From the NCBI RefSeq assembly GCF_921292975.1, contig NZ_CAKLCM010000002.1, forward strand, positions 1-64,000: DNA of 64,000 nt, in the 5' to 3' direction. Positions 40,760-51,309 of this stretch are shown here, one piece after another. This DNA comes from Vibrio hippocampi (GTDB lineage: Bacteria > Pseudomonadota > Gammaproteobacteria > Enterobacterales > Vibrionaceae). The notes beneath the pieces were generated by a model. It ran no database searches, was not told the origin of the DNA, and worked only from the letters and a program-made list of their open reading frames with translations. Made by a program: the position numbers and the translations under genes. Position 1 is the first letter of the stretch. Each line of letters begins with the position of its first letter.

Positions 40760-40784
40760 ATACCTGAGTAAATTAGTCAAATAA
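40760..40784 (+). promoter_or_regulatory. IscR type 1 binding site, distal
   Basis: ATACCTGAGTAAATTAGTCA and the next five bases fit the 25-bp type 1 IscR consensus (ATASYYGACTRWWWYAGTCRRSTAT) at all but a few positions. [2Fe-2S]-IscR bound here represses the isc operon. Confidence 0.8.
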
Positions 40785-40809
40785 ATACTTGATTAAAATA
40801 GTCAGGTAT
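40785..40809 (+). promoter_or_regulatory. IscR type 1 binding site, proximal
   Basis: ATACTTGATTAAAATAGTCA followed by GGTAT matches the 25-bp type 1 consensus at nearly every position. It directly abuts the distal site with no gap, ending 40 bp before the iscR start. A -10-like GATAAT is at 40829-40834. Confidence 0.85.
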
Positions 40810-40848
40810 GAAAAGATTCAACCACATCGATAATGTGGAAAGCGTGAT

Positions 40849-41355
40849 ATGAGACTAACATCTAAAGGAAGATATGCAGTAACAGCGATGCTCGATGTCG
40901 CACTGCACTCACAGCAAAACCCAGTGCCGCTTGCGGATATTTCGGAAAGACAAGGTATCTCATTGTCTTACTTAGAACAGCTGTTTTCTAAGTTGCGTAA
41001 AGCAGGTCTGGTGGCTAGTGTACGTGGTCCAGGTGGAGGCTATCGTTTGGGTGCAGAGGCAACAGACATCTCGATTGGCACTGTGATTGCAGCTGTAGAT
41101 GAGTCAGTGGATGCCACGAAATGCTCAGGCAAGGGCGATTGCCAAGGCGGAACTCGCTGTCTGACGCATACATTATGGAGAGATTTAAGCTCTCGTATCA
41201 GCGACTTTTTAAACAACATTACTCTCGGTGAGTTAATGGTTGATAACGAAGTATTAGAAATTTCAGGCCGACAAGATATCGATCTTGCGGTAAATCACGG
41301 ATTTGCAAGAAAAAGTACCAGTACGAACCCTTTGGGTATCAATGTACGCTCTTAA
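40849..41355 (+). CDS. iscR: Fe-S cluster-sensing repressor IscR
   Basis: 168 aa Rrf2-family regulator. N-terminal winged helix ([20 protein letters not shown]), then the cluster ligands C92, C98 and C104 with H107, exactly as in E. coli IscR. With a [2Fe-2S] cluster it represses its own operon through the type 1 sites upstream; without one it binds type 2 sites. First gene of a complete isc operon. Confidence 0.98.
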   Translation: MRLTSKGRYAVTAMLDVALHSQQNPVPLADISERQGISLSYLEQLFSKLRKAGLVASVRGPGGGYRLGAEATDISIGTVIAAVDESVDATKCSGKGDCQGGTRCLTHTLWRDLSSRISDFLNNITLGELMVDNEVLEISGRQDIDLAVNHGFARKSTSTNPLGINVRS

Positions 41356-41384
41356 GTAGTGCTGCTTTTACATTGGAGTAAAGA

Positions 41385-42599
41385 ATGAAACTGCCGATTT
41401 ATTTAGATTATTCTGCCACTTGTCCTGTTGACCCTCGCGTTGCGGACAAAATGGTCCAATTTATGACAATGGATGGTACCTTTGGTAACCCAGCGTCACG
41501 CTCGCACCGTTTTGGTTGGCAAGCAGAAGAAGCAGTCGATAACGCTCGTGAGCAAATTGCTGATCTATTAAACGCTGACCCGCGTGAAATCGTATTCACT
41601 TCGGGTGCTACCGAGTCGGATAACCTAGCGATTAAAGGTGCGGCGCATTTCTACAGCAAGAAAGGCAAGCACATCATCACTTGCAAAACAGAACACAAAG
41701 CGGTGCTTGATCCATGCCGTCAACTAGAGCGTGAAGGTTTTGAGGTTACATATCTTCAGCCAGAACCGAATGGTCTGATCGATCTGACCAAGTTAGAAGC
41801 GGCGATGCGTGAAGATACGGTGTTAGTGTCTATTATGCATGTCAACAATGAAATTGGCGTGGTTCAAGATATTACGGCAATCGGCGAGTTATGCCGTAGC
41901 AAGAAAATTGTATTCCATGTGGACGCGGCTCAATCGGCGGGTAAATTGCCAATCGATGTACAAGAAATGAAAGTTGACCTGATTTCACTTTCAGCTCACA
42001 AAGCTTATGGTCCTAAAGGCATTGGTGCACTTTACGTGCGTCGTAAACCACGTATTCGTCTTGAAGCACAGATGCATGGTGGCGGTCATGAGCGCGGTTT
42101 CCGGTCAGGTACATTGCCGACTCACCAAATTGTCGGTATGGGTGAAGCATTTGCGATTGCTAAACAAGATATGCAAAAAGACTACGAGCATGCTAAGTCG
42201 TTGCGTGATCGCCTATTTAACGGCGTTAAAGGTCTTGAAGCCGTCACAGTGAACGGTGATTTTGAGCAGCGTGTACCACACAACCTAAACATCAGCTTTG
42301 CTTTTGTTGAGGGTGAGTCGCTACTGATGTCCCTTAAAGATCTTGCGGTATCATCAGGTTCGGCATGTACATCAGCGAGTCTAGAACCTTCTTATGTGCT
42401 TCGTGCTTTAGGTCTAGACGACGAGCTTGCACACAGCTCAGTGCGTTTCTCTTTCGGTCGTTTTACTACCGAAGAAGACATTGATTATGCGATTGAGCAA
42501 ATCACAACAGCAGTGAACAAATTACGTGACATGTCTCCTCTATGGGATATGTATAAAGAAGGGATTGACTTAAGCACGGTTGAGTGGGCACACCACTAA
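41385..42599 (+). CDS. iscS: Cysteine desulfurase IscS
   Basis: 404 aa class V aminotransferase-fold enzyme. The PLP lysine is K206 ([12 protein letters not shown]) and the sulfur-carrying cysteine is C328 in [13 protein letters not shown]. It takes sulfur from cysteine and passes it to IscU, TusA and others, so it also supports tRNA thiolation. 29 nt after iscR. Confidence 0.98.
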   Translation: MKLPIYLDYSATCPVDPRVADKMVQFMTMDGTFGNPASRSHRFGWQAEEAVDNAREQIADLLNADPREIVFTSGATESDNLAIKGAAHFYSKKGKHIITCKTEHKAVLDPCRQLEREGFEVTYLQPEPNGLIDLTKLEAAMREDTVLVSIMHVNNEIGVVQDITAIGELCRSKKIVFHVDAAQSAGKLPIDVQEMKVDLISLSAHKAYGPKGIGALYVRRKPRIRLEAQMHGGGHERGFRSGTLPTHQIVGMGEAFAIAKQDMQKDYEHAKSLRDRLFNGVKGLEAVTVNGDFEQRVPHNLNISFAFVEGESLLMSLKDLAVSSGSACTSASLEPSYVLRALGLDDELAHSSVRFSFGRFTTEEDIDYAIEQITTAVNKLRDMSPLWDMYKEGIDLSTVEWAHH

Positions 42600-42646
42600 T
42601 CAGGCTGTTGTAGTCTCACGGATGTAGAGGATTCGAGGAATTTATT

Positions 42647-43027
42647 ATGGCGTATAGTGAAAAAGTAATTGACCACTACGAGAACCCAAGAAACGTGGGT
42701 TCATTCGATAAAAATGACCCAAATGTGGGTAGTGGTATGGTAGGCGCACCTGCTTGTGGTGACGTAATGAAACTGCAAATCAAGGTAACGCCAGAAGGTA
42801 TTATCGAAGATGCGAAGTTCAAAACCTACGGCTGTGGTTCTGCTATTGCCTCTAGCTCATTGGTTACTGAGTGGGTAAAAGGTAAATCTATTGATGAAGC
42901 TGCAGCAATCAAAAATGCAGAGATTGCCGAAGAGCTTGAGTTGCCGCCAGTGAAAGTTCACTGTTCAATCCTTGCCGAAGATGCCATTAAAGCAGCGGTT
43001 GCGGATTACAAGAAAAAGCACGATTAA
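42647..43027 (+). CDS. iscU: Fe-S cluster scaffold IscU
   Basis: 126 aa. The cluster ligands C37, C63 and C106 and D39 are present, together with the LPPVK motif (99-103) recognised by the chaperone HscA. It assembles [2Fe-2S] clusters with IscS and hands them on with help of HscA/HscB. Confidence 0.98.
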   Translation: MAYSEKVIDHYENPRNVGSFDKNDPNVGSGMVGAPACGDVMKLQIKVTPEGIIEDAKFKTYGCGSAIASSSLVTEWVKGKSIDEAAAIKNAEIAEELELPPVKVHCSILAEDAIKAAVADYKKKHD

Positions 43028-43098
43028 TCTTTTAGATAAACACATTCATTCACATAGTTCATTCACATAAGAGTTAACGAAGTAATTAAGGTTGTAGT

Positions 43099-43422
43099 AT
43101 GGCCATATCAATGACAGAAGCAGCAGCAAGCCGAGTAAAAGCGTTTCTTGATAATCGCGGCAAAGGTATTGGACTCCGCCTAGGCGTGAAAACCACTGGC
43201 TGTTCCGGTATGGCTTACGTACTTGAGTTCGTTGATGATCTCGATGAGGGTGATCAAGTCTTTGAGCATGCGGGTGTCAAGGTCATTATCGATCCCAAGA
43301 GCCTAGTCTATTTGGACGGTACCGAGTTGGACTATGTCAAAGAAGGCTTGAATGAGGGCTTTGAGTTTAATAACCCAAATGCCAAAGGTGAATGTGGTTG
43401 CGGCGAAAGCTTCAACGTTTAG
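43099..43422 (+). CDS. iscA: A-type Fe-S carrier IscA
   Basis: 107 aa. The three conserved cysteines are C35 (TTGCSGMAY), C99 and C101 (GECGCGESF). Carries iron or clusters to target enzymes such as the [4Fe-4S] protein IspG, encoded downstream. It is followed by a hairpin with a T run before hscB. Confidence 0.97.
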   Translation: MAISMTEAAASRVKAFLDNRGKGIGLRLGVKTTGCSGMAYVLEFVDDLDEGDQVFEHAGVKVIIDPKSLVYLDGTELDYVKEGLNEGFEFNNPNAKGECGCGESFNV

Positions 43423-43430
43423 TGTTAATG

Positions 43431-43459
43431 GAGCTTGGTTATTTAACCAAGCTCTTTTT
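43431..43459 (+). terminator. Terminator-like hairpin inside the isc operon
   Basis: 10-bp perfect stem GAGCTTGGTT / AACCAAGCTC, loop ATTT, then five T. It sits between iscA and hscB. A true terminator here would lower expression of the chaperone genes relative to iscRSUA. Confidence 0.75.
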
Positions 43460-43474
43460 CAGTGAGTCTATACC

Positions 43475-43990
43475 ATGAATCATTTTGAACTCTTTGGGCT
43501 ACCGGTTCAGTTTCAAGTTGACGGTAGCCTTCTTTCTTCTCAGTTTCTCGAACTGCAAAAGCGTTTTCATCCCGATAACTTTGCCACACACTCAGAACGA
43601 GACCGTTTACTCGCAGTACAAAAAGCAGCGCAGATTAATGATGCTTATGATGTATTGAAGCGTCCGATTTCTCGCGCTGAATATCTGCTTGCGCAGCACG
43701 GTGTTGATATTAGAGCAGAGCAGCAAACCTTGCAGGATCCTATGTTTCTGATGGAGCAAATGGAATTACGCGAAGAACTGGAAGATATTGCTGATTCGGA
43801 TACAGCTGATGAACAGCTATTTGACTTTGATACCAAGGTTAGCAAAATGTATCAACAGCAACTGTCTGAGTTAGAGCAGCATTTGACTGCAAGCGAATGG
43901 CCAGTGGCCGCAGATGGTGTGCGAAAATTGAAATTTATTGCCAAGCTACAAAGCGAAATAGAACGATTAGAAGAAAGTTTGCTTGGTTGA
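43475..43990 (+). CDS. hscB: Co-chaperone HscB
   Basis: 171 aa, the same length as E. coli. N-terminal J domain with the HPD triad at 32-34 (KRFHPDNFA) and a C-terminal three-helix domain that binds IscU. It stimulates the HscA ATPase and brings IscU to it. 23 nt before hscA. Confidence 0.97.
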   Translation: MNHFELFGLPVQFQVDGSLLSSQFLELQKRFHPDNFATHSERDRLLAVQKAAQINDAYDVLKRPISRAEYLLAQHGVDIRAEQQTLQDPMFLMEQMELREELEDIADSDTADEQLFDFDTKVSKMYQQQLSELEQHLTASEWPVAADGVRKLKFIAKLQSEIERLEESLLG

Positions 43991-44013
43991 TCGAAGTACT
44001 CAAGGATAATTGA

Positions 44014-45864
44014 ATGGCATTACTTCAGATTGCAGAGCCAGGACAAAGCTCTGCGCCCCATGAACATAAACTTGCCGCAGGTATTGACCTTGGCACTACA
44101 AACTCGTTAGTGGCGAGTGTCAGAAGCGGCGAAGCAGCGCCTCTTGCTGCAACGGATGGGTCTAAGATCCTACCTTCTGTCGTGCACTATTCAGCAGACG
44201 ACATATCGGTAGGTTTGCAGGCTCGCAACAATGCGGCGCAAGATCCCAAAAACACCATTGCTTCGGTAAAGCGTCTTCTAGGTCGTTCGTTAGAAGATGT
44301 GCAGGCACGCTATCCTTCTCTGCCTTACGATTTTACCGCCAGCGATAACGGTCTGCCGATTATTCAGACACCCCAAGGGGCAAAGAACCCCATTCAAGTG
44401 TCCGCCGACATCCTCAAAAAACTTGGCGCAAGAGCCGAAAGTACTCTGGGTGGCGAGTTAGCCGGTGTGGTGATTACCGTGCCAGCTTACTTTGATGATG
44501 CTCAGCGTCAAGGCACAAAAGATGCGGCTAATCTCGCCGGTTTGCATGTGCTACGTCTATTGAATGAACCAACAGCGGCTGCGATCGCTTATGGTTTAGA
44601 CAGCGGTCAAGAGGGCATTATTGCCGTTTATGATCTTGGTGGAGGCACGTTTGATATCTCTATCTTACGTCTGTCTCGTGGCGTGTTTGAAGTGCTTGCG
44701 ACTGGTGGAGACTCTGCGCTAGGTGGCGATGACTTTGACCACCTGATTGCCGATCATCTGCAGCAGCAAGTAGGTCTATCAACGTTGACTGTGCAACAAC
44801 AACGCCAACTGTTGGATGCCGCGACTCAAGCCAAAATCGACTTGAGCAACAGCGAAGTGGCTGAGGTGAATGTACTGGGCTGGCAGGGCACACTGACGAT
44901 AGATGAGTGTAATCAACTGATCCAACCGCTAGTGAAAAAGACGCTGATGTCCTGTCGTCGCGCATTGAAAGATGCTGAAGTGACTTCGGAAGACGTGTTG
45001 CAAGTCGTTATGGTAGGCGGTTCAACTCGTACGCGCTTAGTGAGAGAAATGGTCGGTGACTTCTTTGGTAAGACACCATTGACCAGTATCAATCCCGATG
45101 AAGTGGTGGCGATTGGCGCTGCAATCCAAGCCGACGTATTAGTGGGCAACAAGCCAGAGTCAGAAATGGTATTGCTTGACGTATTGCCGCTGTCGCTGGG
45201 TATTGAAACCATGGGCGGACTGGTTGAAAAGATCATTCCTCGCAATACCACCATTCCAGTCGCACGAGCTCAAGAGTTCACTACCTTTAAAGATGGTCAG
45301 ACGGCGATGTCAGTACACGTGGTACAAGGTGAGCGTGAGATGGTTGAACACGGTCGCTCACTGGCTCGATTTTCGTTAAAAGGCATTCCACCGATGGCAG
45401 CAGGCGCAGCCCATGTTCGCGTTACCTATCAGGTTGATGCCGATGGTCTTTTGTCTGTGACTGCGATGGAAAAAAGCACTGGAGTTAAGTCAGATATTCA
45501 AGTCAAACCTTCATACGGACTCAGTGACAATGAAGTGAGTGATATGCTACAAGACTCGATGACTTATGCTCAAGACGACATGAATGCCCGTGCACTTGCT
45601 GAACAGCGAGTTGAAGCGGATCGTGTCATTGAAGGATTGATTGCTGCGCTGCAAGCCGATGGCGATGCACTGCTTGAAGAACAAGAAAAAGCGTCGTTGC
45701 TGCAAGCGATAGAATCCTTAATTGAATTACGCAATGGTGACGATACCGCTGCCATTGAACAAGGGATAAAAGATACTGATAAAGCGAGCCAAGAATTTGC
45801 TTCTCGACGCATGGATAAATCCATTCGTGAAGCCTTATCTGGTCAATCAGTCGATAATTTATAG
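44014..45864 (+). CDS. hscA: Hsp70-type chaperone HscA
   Basis: 616 aa DnaK-like chaperone specialised for Fe-S assembly. The ATPase domain has [14 protein letters not shown] and [14 protein letters not shown], and the substrate-binding domain begins after [14 protein letters not shown]. It binds the LPPVK motif of IscU and drives cluster release. Part of hscB-hscA-fdx-iscX. Confidence 0.97.
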   Translation: MALLQIAEPGQSSAPHEHKLAAGIDLGTTNSLVASVRSGEAAPLAATDGSKILPSVVHYSADDISVGLQARNNAAQDPKNTIASVKRLLGRSLEDVQARYPSLPYDFTASDNGLPIIQTPQGAKNPIQVSADILKKLGARAESTLGGELAGVVITVPAYFDDAQRQGTKDAANLAGLHVLRLLNEPTAAAIAYGLDSGQEGIIAVYDLGGGTFDISILRLSRGVFEVLATGGDSALGGDDFDHLIADHLQQQVGLSTLTVQQQRQLLDAATQAKIDLSNSEVAEVNVLGWQGTLTIDECNQLIQPLVKKTLMSCRRALKDAEVTSEDVLQVVMVGGSTRTRLVREMVGDFFGKTPLTSINPDEVVAIGAAIQADVLVGNKPESEMVLLDVLPLSLGIETMGGLVEKIIPRNTTIPVARAQEFTTFKDGQTAMSVHVVQGEREMVEHGRSLARFSLKGIPPMAAGAAHVRVTYQVDADGLLSVTAMEKSTGVKSDIQVKPSYGLSDNEVSDMLQDSMTYAQDDMNARALAEQRVEADRVIEGLIAALQADGDALLEEQEKASLLQAIESLIELRNGDDTAAIEQGIKDTDKASQEFASRRMDKSIREALSGQSVDNL

Positions 45865-45876
45865 GAACCACTAATC

Positions 45877-46215
45877 ATGCCAAAAATTGTTGTATTGCCT
45901 CATGATGAACTTTGCCCAGAAGGTGCTGTACTTGAAGCGGAAGCGGGTCAGACCGTATTGGATGTAGCGCTTAAAAATGGCATCGCTATTGAACATGCTT
46001 GTGAAAAATCATGCGCTTGTACCACATGCCACATTGTGGTCCGGGAGGGTTTTGACTCTCTGGATGAGAGCGATGAACTGGAAGATGACATGCTAGATAA
46101 AGCATGGGGGCTTGAGCCTGAATCTCGTCTCGGTTGTCAGGCAAAAGTGACGGATGAAGATCTCGTGGTCGAGATCCCAAAATATACACTAAATCACGCA
46201 TCTGAAGACCACTAG
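45877..46215 (+). CDS. fdx: [2Fe-2S] ferredoxin of the Isc system
   Basis: 112 aa adrenodoxin-type ferredoxin. The cluster ligands are C42, C48, C51 and C87 (ACEKSCACTTCHIV ... RLGCQAKV). It supplies electrons to IscS/IscU during cluster assembly. 12 nt after hscA. Confidence 0.97.
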   Translation: MPKIVVLPHDELCPEGAVLEAEAGQTVLDVALKNGIAIEHACEKSCACTTCHIVVREGFDSLDESDELEDDMLDKAWGLEPESRLGCQAKVTDEDLVVEIPKYTLNHASEDH

Positions 46216-46266
46216 TCACGATAGCTACGCTGTGTGAACAATGAGACGATGATATAGGGAGAGAAT

Positions 46267-46467
46267 ATGAGCTTAAAATGGACCGATTCACGCGATATTG
46301 CCATTGAACTGTGTGACCAGTTTCCAGATATGGATCCAAAAACAGTTCGCTTTACTGATCTCCATAAGTGGATTACCGAGCTGGAAGACTTTGATGACGA
46401 TCCAAATCGTTCTAATGAGAAGATTCTTGAAGCTGTGATTTTATGTTGGTTGGATGAATACGATTAA
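46267..46467 (+). CDS. iscX: Fe-S assembly protein IscX
   Basis: 66 aa acidic protein, same length as E. coli IscX (YfhJ), with the family segments [17 protein letters not shown] and a final CWLDEYD. It binds IscS and modulates its activity, possibly as an iron adaptor. Last gene of the isc operon, followed by a terminator. Confidence 0.96.
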   Translation: MSLKWTDSRDIAIELCDQFPDMDPKTVRFTDLHKWITELEDFDDDPNRSNEKILEAVILCWLDEYD

Positions 46468-46528
46468 AGCGATCTCATTTTTGCGTCAGTGACTGATCTC
46501 ATACAGATAAATTACTGACAACAATCCC

Positions 46529-46557
46529 AAAAACGGACTTACGGTCCGTTTTTTTGT
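46529..46557 (+). terminator. Terminator of the isc operon
   Basis: 9-bp stem AAAACGGAC / GTCCGTTTT with a TTACG loop and a seven-base T run, 61 nt after iscX. pepB therefore probably has its own promoter in 46560-46660. Confidence 0.88.
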
Positions 46558-46675
46558 ACCTCTATGTTACATTGATATTAATTCCGTCCTAGGGGACATT
46601 GGTATTACCTCTACATAATGCTAACATCGTTCCAAACTTTAGGATGATATAAAAACAGAAGAGGCAGGAGACAGT

Positions 46676-47977
46676 ATGTCCCAAATAATGTCAGTATTCC
46701 TTAGTCAGGAAAGTGCCGCTCCGCAATGGGGCGAAAAAGCGATCGTTTCATTTTCAGAACAAGGCGCGACTATCCATTTAGGTGAAGGGCATGACTTAGG
46801 TGCTATTCAGCGCGCTGCCCGTAAACTTGACTCGCAAGGTATCAGTAAAGCTGAGCTTGCCGGTAAAGATTGGGATCTTGAGTCTGCTTGGGCATTCTAT
46901 CAAGGTTATCGCAATGCCAAAAAATCAACCTCATTAACACTTCCAGAACTCTCAGAAGCCGACAGCAAAGAGCTTGATGCCCGCATCAAATCATCGGATT
47001 GGACTCGTGACATCATCAACAAGAGCGCGGAAGAAGTGGCGCCTCGTCAGCTTGCAACGATGGCTGGTGAATTTATCAAATCTTTGGCACCTGAGCATGT
47101 CAGCTACAAGATTATTAAAGATAAAGATCTGCTAACCGAAGGTTGGGAAGGGATCTACGCAGTAGGTCGTGGTTCTGAGCGTACTTCAGCGATGCTGCAA
47201 CTTGACTACAACCCAACGGGTGATGCCGATGCGCCGGTATTTGCTTGTCTTGTGGGTAAAGGGATCACTTTTGATTCCGGTGGTTATAGCCTAAAACCGT
47301 CCAACTTTATGACCGCGATGAAAGCGGACATGGGCGGTGCGGGAACCATTACAGGTGGTTTTGCATTGGCAATTCTTCGTGGTCTGAACAAGCGCGTTAA
47401 GCTTATTCTCTGCTGCGCTGAGAATATGGTGTCAGGTCGTGCGCTAAAGCTGGGTGATATTATCACTTACAAAAACGGTAAGACGGTTGAGATCATGAAC
47501 ACCGACGCTGAAGGTCGTCTTGTTCTTGCCGATGGTCTTATTTATGCCAGCGAACAGAATCCAGAATTGATCATCGATTGTGCCACGCTCACTGGTGCCG
47601 CAAAAAATGCATTAGGTAACGATTATCACGCCGTTATGTCATTTGATGATGAATTAACACATCAAGTGCTGACCAATGCTCAGCAAGAGAAAGAGGGTCT
47701 ATGGCCATTGCCATTGGCAGATTTCCACCGTGGAATGTTGCCATCAAATTTTGCAGACCTCTCTAATATCTCAACGGGAGACTATTCACCGGGCGCAAGT
47801 ACCGCCGCTGCATTCTTGTCTTACTTTGTGACTGACTACAAAAAAGGTTGGTTGCACTTTGACTGCGCAGGTACTTACCGTAAGTCAGGGACTGAAAAGT
47901 GGGCGGCAGGTGCAACGGGTATGGGACTTCGTACCCTTGCTAAGCTACTGACGTCACAAGCAGAAAACTGTCAATAA
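46676..47977 (+). CDS. pepB: Aminopeptidase PepB (M17 family)
   Basis: 433 aa, close to E. coli PepB (427). Zinc-dependent leucyl aminopeptidase fold with the family signature [14 protein letters not shown] near 275-288, and the metal ligands in [14 protein letters not shown]. It removes N-terminal residues from peptides in the cytoplasm. Located after iscX as in E. coli, 23 nt before ndk. Confidence 0.95.
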   Translation: MSQIMSVFLSQESAAPQWGEKAIVSFSEQGATIHLGEGHDLGAIQRAARKLDSQGISKAELAGKDWDLESAWAFYQGYRNAKKSTSLTLPELSEADSKELDARIKSSDWTRDIINKSAEEVAPRQLATMAGEFIKSLAPEHVSYKIIKDKDLLTEGWEGIYAVGRGSERTSAMLQLDYNPTGDADAPVFACLVGKGITFDSGGYSLKPSNFMTAMKADMGGAGTITGGFALAILRGLNKRVKLILCCAENMVSGRALKLGDIITYKNGKTVEIMNTDAEGRLVLADGLIYASEQNPELIIDCATLTGAAKNALGNDYHAVMSFDDELTHQVLTNAQQEKEGLWPLPLADFHRGMLPSNFADLSNISTGDYSPGASTAAAFLSYFVTDYKKGWLHFDCAGTYRKSGTEKWAAGATGMGLRTLAKLLTSQAENCQ

Positions 47978-48000
47978 TAGAGCAATAGAAAGGAATAACT

Positions 48001-48429
48001 ATGGGTCTAGAAAGAACTTTTTCAATCGTAAAACCAGATGCGGTAAAACGTAACCTTATTGGTGAAATTTACCATCGTATTGAGCAAGCGGGTCTGAGCA
48101 TTATCGCGGCGAAAATGGTTCATTTAACTGATGAGCAAGCCAAGGGCTTTTATGCTGAGCATGAAGGTAAACCCTTCTTTAACGATCTGCGTGATTTCAT
48201 GACATCAGGTCCAATTATGGTTCAGGTACTGGAAGGCGAAGATGCGATTGCACGCTACCGCGAACTGATGGGGAAAACGAACCCAGAAGAAGCGGCATGT
48301 GGCAGTATCAGAGCGGATTATGCTCTGAGTATGAGACATAACTCCGTACATGGTTCAGACAGTCCAGAATCTGCGGCGAGAGAAATTGAATTTTTCTTCC
48401 CAACTCAAGAGATTTGCCCGCGATCTTAA
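48001..48429 (+). CDS. ndk: Nucleoside diphosphate kinase
   Basis: 142 aa. The phosphohistidine is H117 in [11 protein letters not shown], and the N-terminal [14 protein letters not shown] nucleotide site is intact. It balances the NTP and dNTP pools by transferring the gamma phosphate between nucleotides. A typical AGGAATAACT ribosome region precedes it. Confidence 0.98.
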   Translation: MGLERTFSIVKPDAVKRNLIGEIYHRIEQAGLSIIAAKMVHLTDEQAKGFYAEHEGKPFFNDLRDFMTSGPIMVQVLEGEDAIARYRELMGKTNPEEAACGSIRADYALSMRHNSVHGSDSPESAAREIEFFFPTQEICPRS

Positions 48430-48450
48430 TGGGTGATTTTTTATAGCTTG

Positions 48451-48490
48451 AAAGCCCGTAGCGTGCTTAGTGTCGCTGCGGGCTTTTTGT
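48451..48490 (+). terminator. Terminator after ndk
   Basis: 13-bp stem AAAGCCCGTAGCG / CGCTGCGGGCTTT with one G-U pair, followed by TTTT. Confidence 0.88.
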
Positions 48491-48590
48491 TTTTTGGGTG
48501 AGCGATAAAGCAAAATTTAAACGTATAAAGCCTGTACAAAAAATGTTCACTTAAAAATGAATACCTTAAGATTGTAGGGACTTGTAGCGC

Positions 48591-48619
48591 TTGTTGAATC
48601 AGCCTAAAGGCTGTACAAT
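48591..48619 (+). promoter_or_regulatory. Promoter of rlmN
   Basis: TTGTTG, exactly 17 bp, TACAAT, giving a start near 48626, about 35 nt before the rlmN ATG. Confidence 0.65.
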
Positions 48620-48659
48620 TCGCGCCCTTAATCCAAGTTAGAGTCGTTTACGAGGCACC

Positions 48660-49802
48660 ATGACCACACAAAAAGTTAATCTACTCGATTTTGATCGCAA
48701 AGGCTTGCGACAGTTTTTCCAAGAAGAGCTAGGTGAAAAAGCCTTTAGAGCTGATCAAGTGATGAAGTGGATCTATCACTTCGGTTGTGATGACTTCGAA
48801 CAGATGACTAACCTCAATAAAAAGCTGCGCGAGAAATTGATTCGTGTTGCTGAGATCAAAGCGCCTACTGTTTCTGAAGCGCAACACTCTTCCGATGGCA
48901 CCATCAAATGGGCGATGCGCGTGGGTGATCAAGATGTAGAGACGGTTTATATTCCTGATGATGACCGCGCAACGTTATGTGTTTCCTCTCAGGTAGGTTG
49001 TGCATTGGAGTGTAAATTTTGCTCAACGGCTCAGCAGGGTTTTAACCGCAACTTAAAAGTGTCTGAAATCATTGGTCAGGTCTGGCGTGCAGCGCGCGAG
49101 GTCGGCTTAGAAAAAGATAAGGGTCGTCGTCCAATCACCAACGTTGTTATGATGGGGATGGGTGAGCCGCTACTGAACATGAAGAACCTAATGCCAGCGC
49201 TTGAGCTTATGCTTGATGATCTTGGCTTTGGTTTGTCAAAACGTCGTGTCACAGTCTCCACTTCTGGTGTTGTTTCTGGGCTGGATCAAATGACTGGCGA
49301 GATCGATGTTGCCTTGGCGATTTCTCTGCATGCGCCCAATGACAAATTGCGTAGCGAAATCATGCCGATCAATGATCGCTGGGATATTGATGCATTCTTA
49401 GCTTCGGTTCGTCGCTATATTGCTTCGTCAAATGCAAACAGAGGTAAGGTAACGGTAGAGTATGTCTTGCTTGATCATGTTAATGATGACATGGACCATG
49501 CACGCGAATTGGCTGAGCTATTAAAAGATACGCCAGCTAAAATCAACCTGATTCCATTTAATCCGTACCCAGGTTCGCCTTATAAAAAACCGAGCAATTC
49601 ACGTATTGATCGCTTTATGAAGACATTGATGCAATACGATTATACGGTGACGGTTCGTAAGACTCGTGGTGATGATATTGATGCGGCATGTGGTCAACTA
49701 GTTGGTGATGTTATCGACCGTACCAAACGCACTAAGCAGTTAGCTCAACAACAGTTAGCTCAGGAAAAGGGTGAAGAAATACCAGTGAAGTCGGTTTCTT
49801 AA
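48660..49802 (+). CDS. rlmN: Dual-specificity RNA methyltransferase RlmN
   Basis: 380 aa radical SAM enzyme with the cluster cysteines C114, C118 and C121 ([10 protein letters not shown]). A C-terminal cysteine in DIDAACGQL forms the methylated intermediate. It makes 2-methyladenosine at A2503 of 23S rRNA and at A37 of several tRNAs. It depends on a [4Fe-4S] cluster, whose assembly genes lie just upstream. Confidence 0.97.
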   Translation: MTTQKVNLLDFDRKGLRQFFQEELGEKAFRADQVMKWIYHFGCDDFEQMTNLNKKLREKLIRVAEIKAPTVSEAQHSSDGTIKWAMRVGDQDVETVYIPDDDRATLCVSSQVGCALECKFCSTAQQGFNRNLKVSEIIGQVWRAAREVGLEKDKGRRPITNVVMMGMGEPLLNMKNLMPALELMLDDLGFGLSKRRVTVSTSGVVSGLDQMTGEIDVALAISLHAPNDKLRSEIMPINDRWDIDAFLASVRRYIASSNANRGKVTVEYVLLDHVNDDMDHARELAELLKDTPAKINLIPFNPYPGSPYKKPSNSRIDRFMKTLMQYDYTVTVRKTRGDDIDAACGQLVGDVIDRTKRTKQLAQQQLAQEKGEEIPVKSVS

Positions 49803-49827
49803 TCTTATATCTGATATTTTTTTTCTA

Positions 49828-49857
49828 AATAGCCCTGAATTCATTCAGGGCTATTTT
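49828..49857 (+). terminator. Terminator after rlmN
   Basis: Stem AATAGCCCTGAAT / ATTCAGGGCTATT with TTTT after it; the innermost pairs probably open to form the loop. Confidence 0.88.
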
Positions 49858-50323
49858 GTCTCTATTAACCCAAAATGGTTATTGAGAAAACGCCGAAGCG
49901 AAAGCAATGGTTAACGCTATGACTCTGGTTACATTTGTTGTGTAAATTAATGAACTAACGGCTTGCTTTGCAATCTAACTCATTCAAAGAGCGAAAACTA
50001 TCGGTGTAATGTGCTCTTTTTAGCAAAACTTCTGTCAAATTCGCTATTTAGCGTACGAGTCGTTTTACACTCAGGGACAAAAACGATTATTATGAATAGC
50101 TAAAATTTGTATCAATCACAAGGTCGTGGTTGAGGGTAGCGAATTAATAAAAATGGACACTTTGCTGTAAATGTTGGTTATGAGATAAGCCATTTACTAC
50201 TATGCTGTAGTCAGAGTAAGTGTATGTGTATTACCTAAACTTATCGTTAGATAAAAGCCGTTAACAAAAATAAATAAAGTGCGACTATCTGATTAAGTAC
50301 AAACAAGAAGAAGTACAACAATA
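49858..50323. other. Gene-free region before rodZ
   Basis: About 465 nt, AT-rich, with no open frame that looks coding on either strand and no RNA gene I can recognise. In E. coli and several relatives the pilus/peptidoglycan gene pilW (yfgA neighbourhood) sits here, but I see no remnant of it. It should hold the promoter of the rodZ-ispG operon. Confidence 0.55.
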
Positions 50324-51301
50324 ATGAGTACTGACCAAAATACCCAAATCGACAACAATGATAGTGAAACTGAATTTGTACCAGCAGGTGTGTTGCTCAA
50401 GCAGAAGCGTGAAGCTTTAGGGCTGACACAGAAGCAAATTGCTGATCGACTTCGTTTGCGTGTCGCTATCATACAAAAAATTGAAGAAGACGAGTTTGAT
50501 GGTGAACAAGTCGCGACATTTACGCGCGGCTATCTACGCTCGTATGCTAAGGCGGTAGGTGTTGATGAGACACTGGTATTAGGTGCGATTTCACCTGATG
50601 AAGCCAGCTCTCAAGTTCACGAGCAGCCGATGCAGAGCTTTTCTAAAAAGACCAACAAAGAGAAACACGATAGCCGTATAATGAAACTCACTTGGGGCAT
50701 TCTGGTGGTGATTATTGGTATTTCATCGGTTTGGTGGTTTCAAAATCAACAAAAAGATACCTTGAGCGAGATTGCGGTTAACCCTGACAGTGACATTCCA
50801 TCAGAGCCGAGCATTGAGCCGTTAAATCCAGTTCAAGTGAACACTTTACAAGTCGAGCCAAGTTCAAACGATGCGCTTTCTCAGCCTCAACCGCCAACCG
50901 GTCAAGAACCTACCGCTTTATCCACGCAAGATGCAACTGCTCCGCAAGCACCGTCAGTAATTGAGGTTCCGCAGGGCACAGAAGAGGCGGCAACGACAGC
51001 AGACATTCAACCTGAGCCGGTTGCCGTTACCGAAGTGGTTGACGAAACACCAGTGCCTGAAGGCATGACAAAAATCACCATGACGTTTACTGGCGACTGT
51101 TGGATCCAAGTTAAAGATGCGAATGGCAAAACTGTCGTCACTGGCATCAAAAAAACCGGTGAAAATGTCGATATTAATGGTAAAGCGCCATTTAAAGTGA
51201 TTTTAGGTGCGCCAGAACAGGTTTCGATGACATTTGCGAGTGAACCTGTCGACCTTTCTGGTTATACTTCGGGTAAAGTTGCACGATTCACTTTACCTTA
51301 G
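50324..51301 (+). CDS. rodZ: Cytoskeleton protein RodZ
   Basis: 325 aa bitopic protein. Order: cytoplasmic helix-turn-helix domain (about 22-85, [21 protein letters not shown]), basic stretch, one transmembrane helix (about 122-141), a low-complexity Pro/Glu/Thr-rich linker, and a C-terminal periplasmic beta domain (from about 243, [20 protein letters not shown]). It links MreB to the wall-building machinery and sets rod shape. It stands 8 nt before ispG. Confidence 0.94.
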   Translation: MSTDQNTQIDNNDSETEFVPAGVLLKQKREALGLTQKQIADRLRLRVAIIQKIEEDEFDGEQVATFTRGYLRSYAKAVGVDETLVLGAISPDEASSQVHEQPMQSFSKKTNKEKHDSRIMKLTWGILVVIIGISSVWWFQNQQKDTLSEIAVNPDSDIPSEPSIEPLNPVQVNTLQVEPSSNDALSQPQPPTGQEPTALSTQDATAPQAPSVIEVPQGTEEAATTADIQPEPVAVTEVVDETPVPEGMTKITMTFTGDCWIQVKDANGKTVVTGIKKTGENVDINGKAPFKVILGAPEQVSMTFASEPVDLSGYTSGKVARFTLP

Positions 51302-51309
51302 ATATTACT

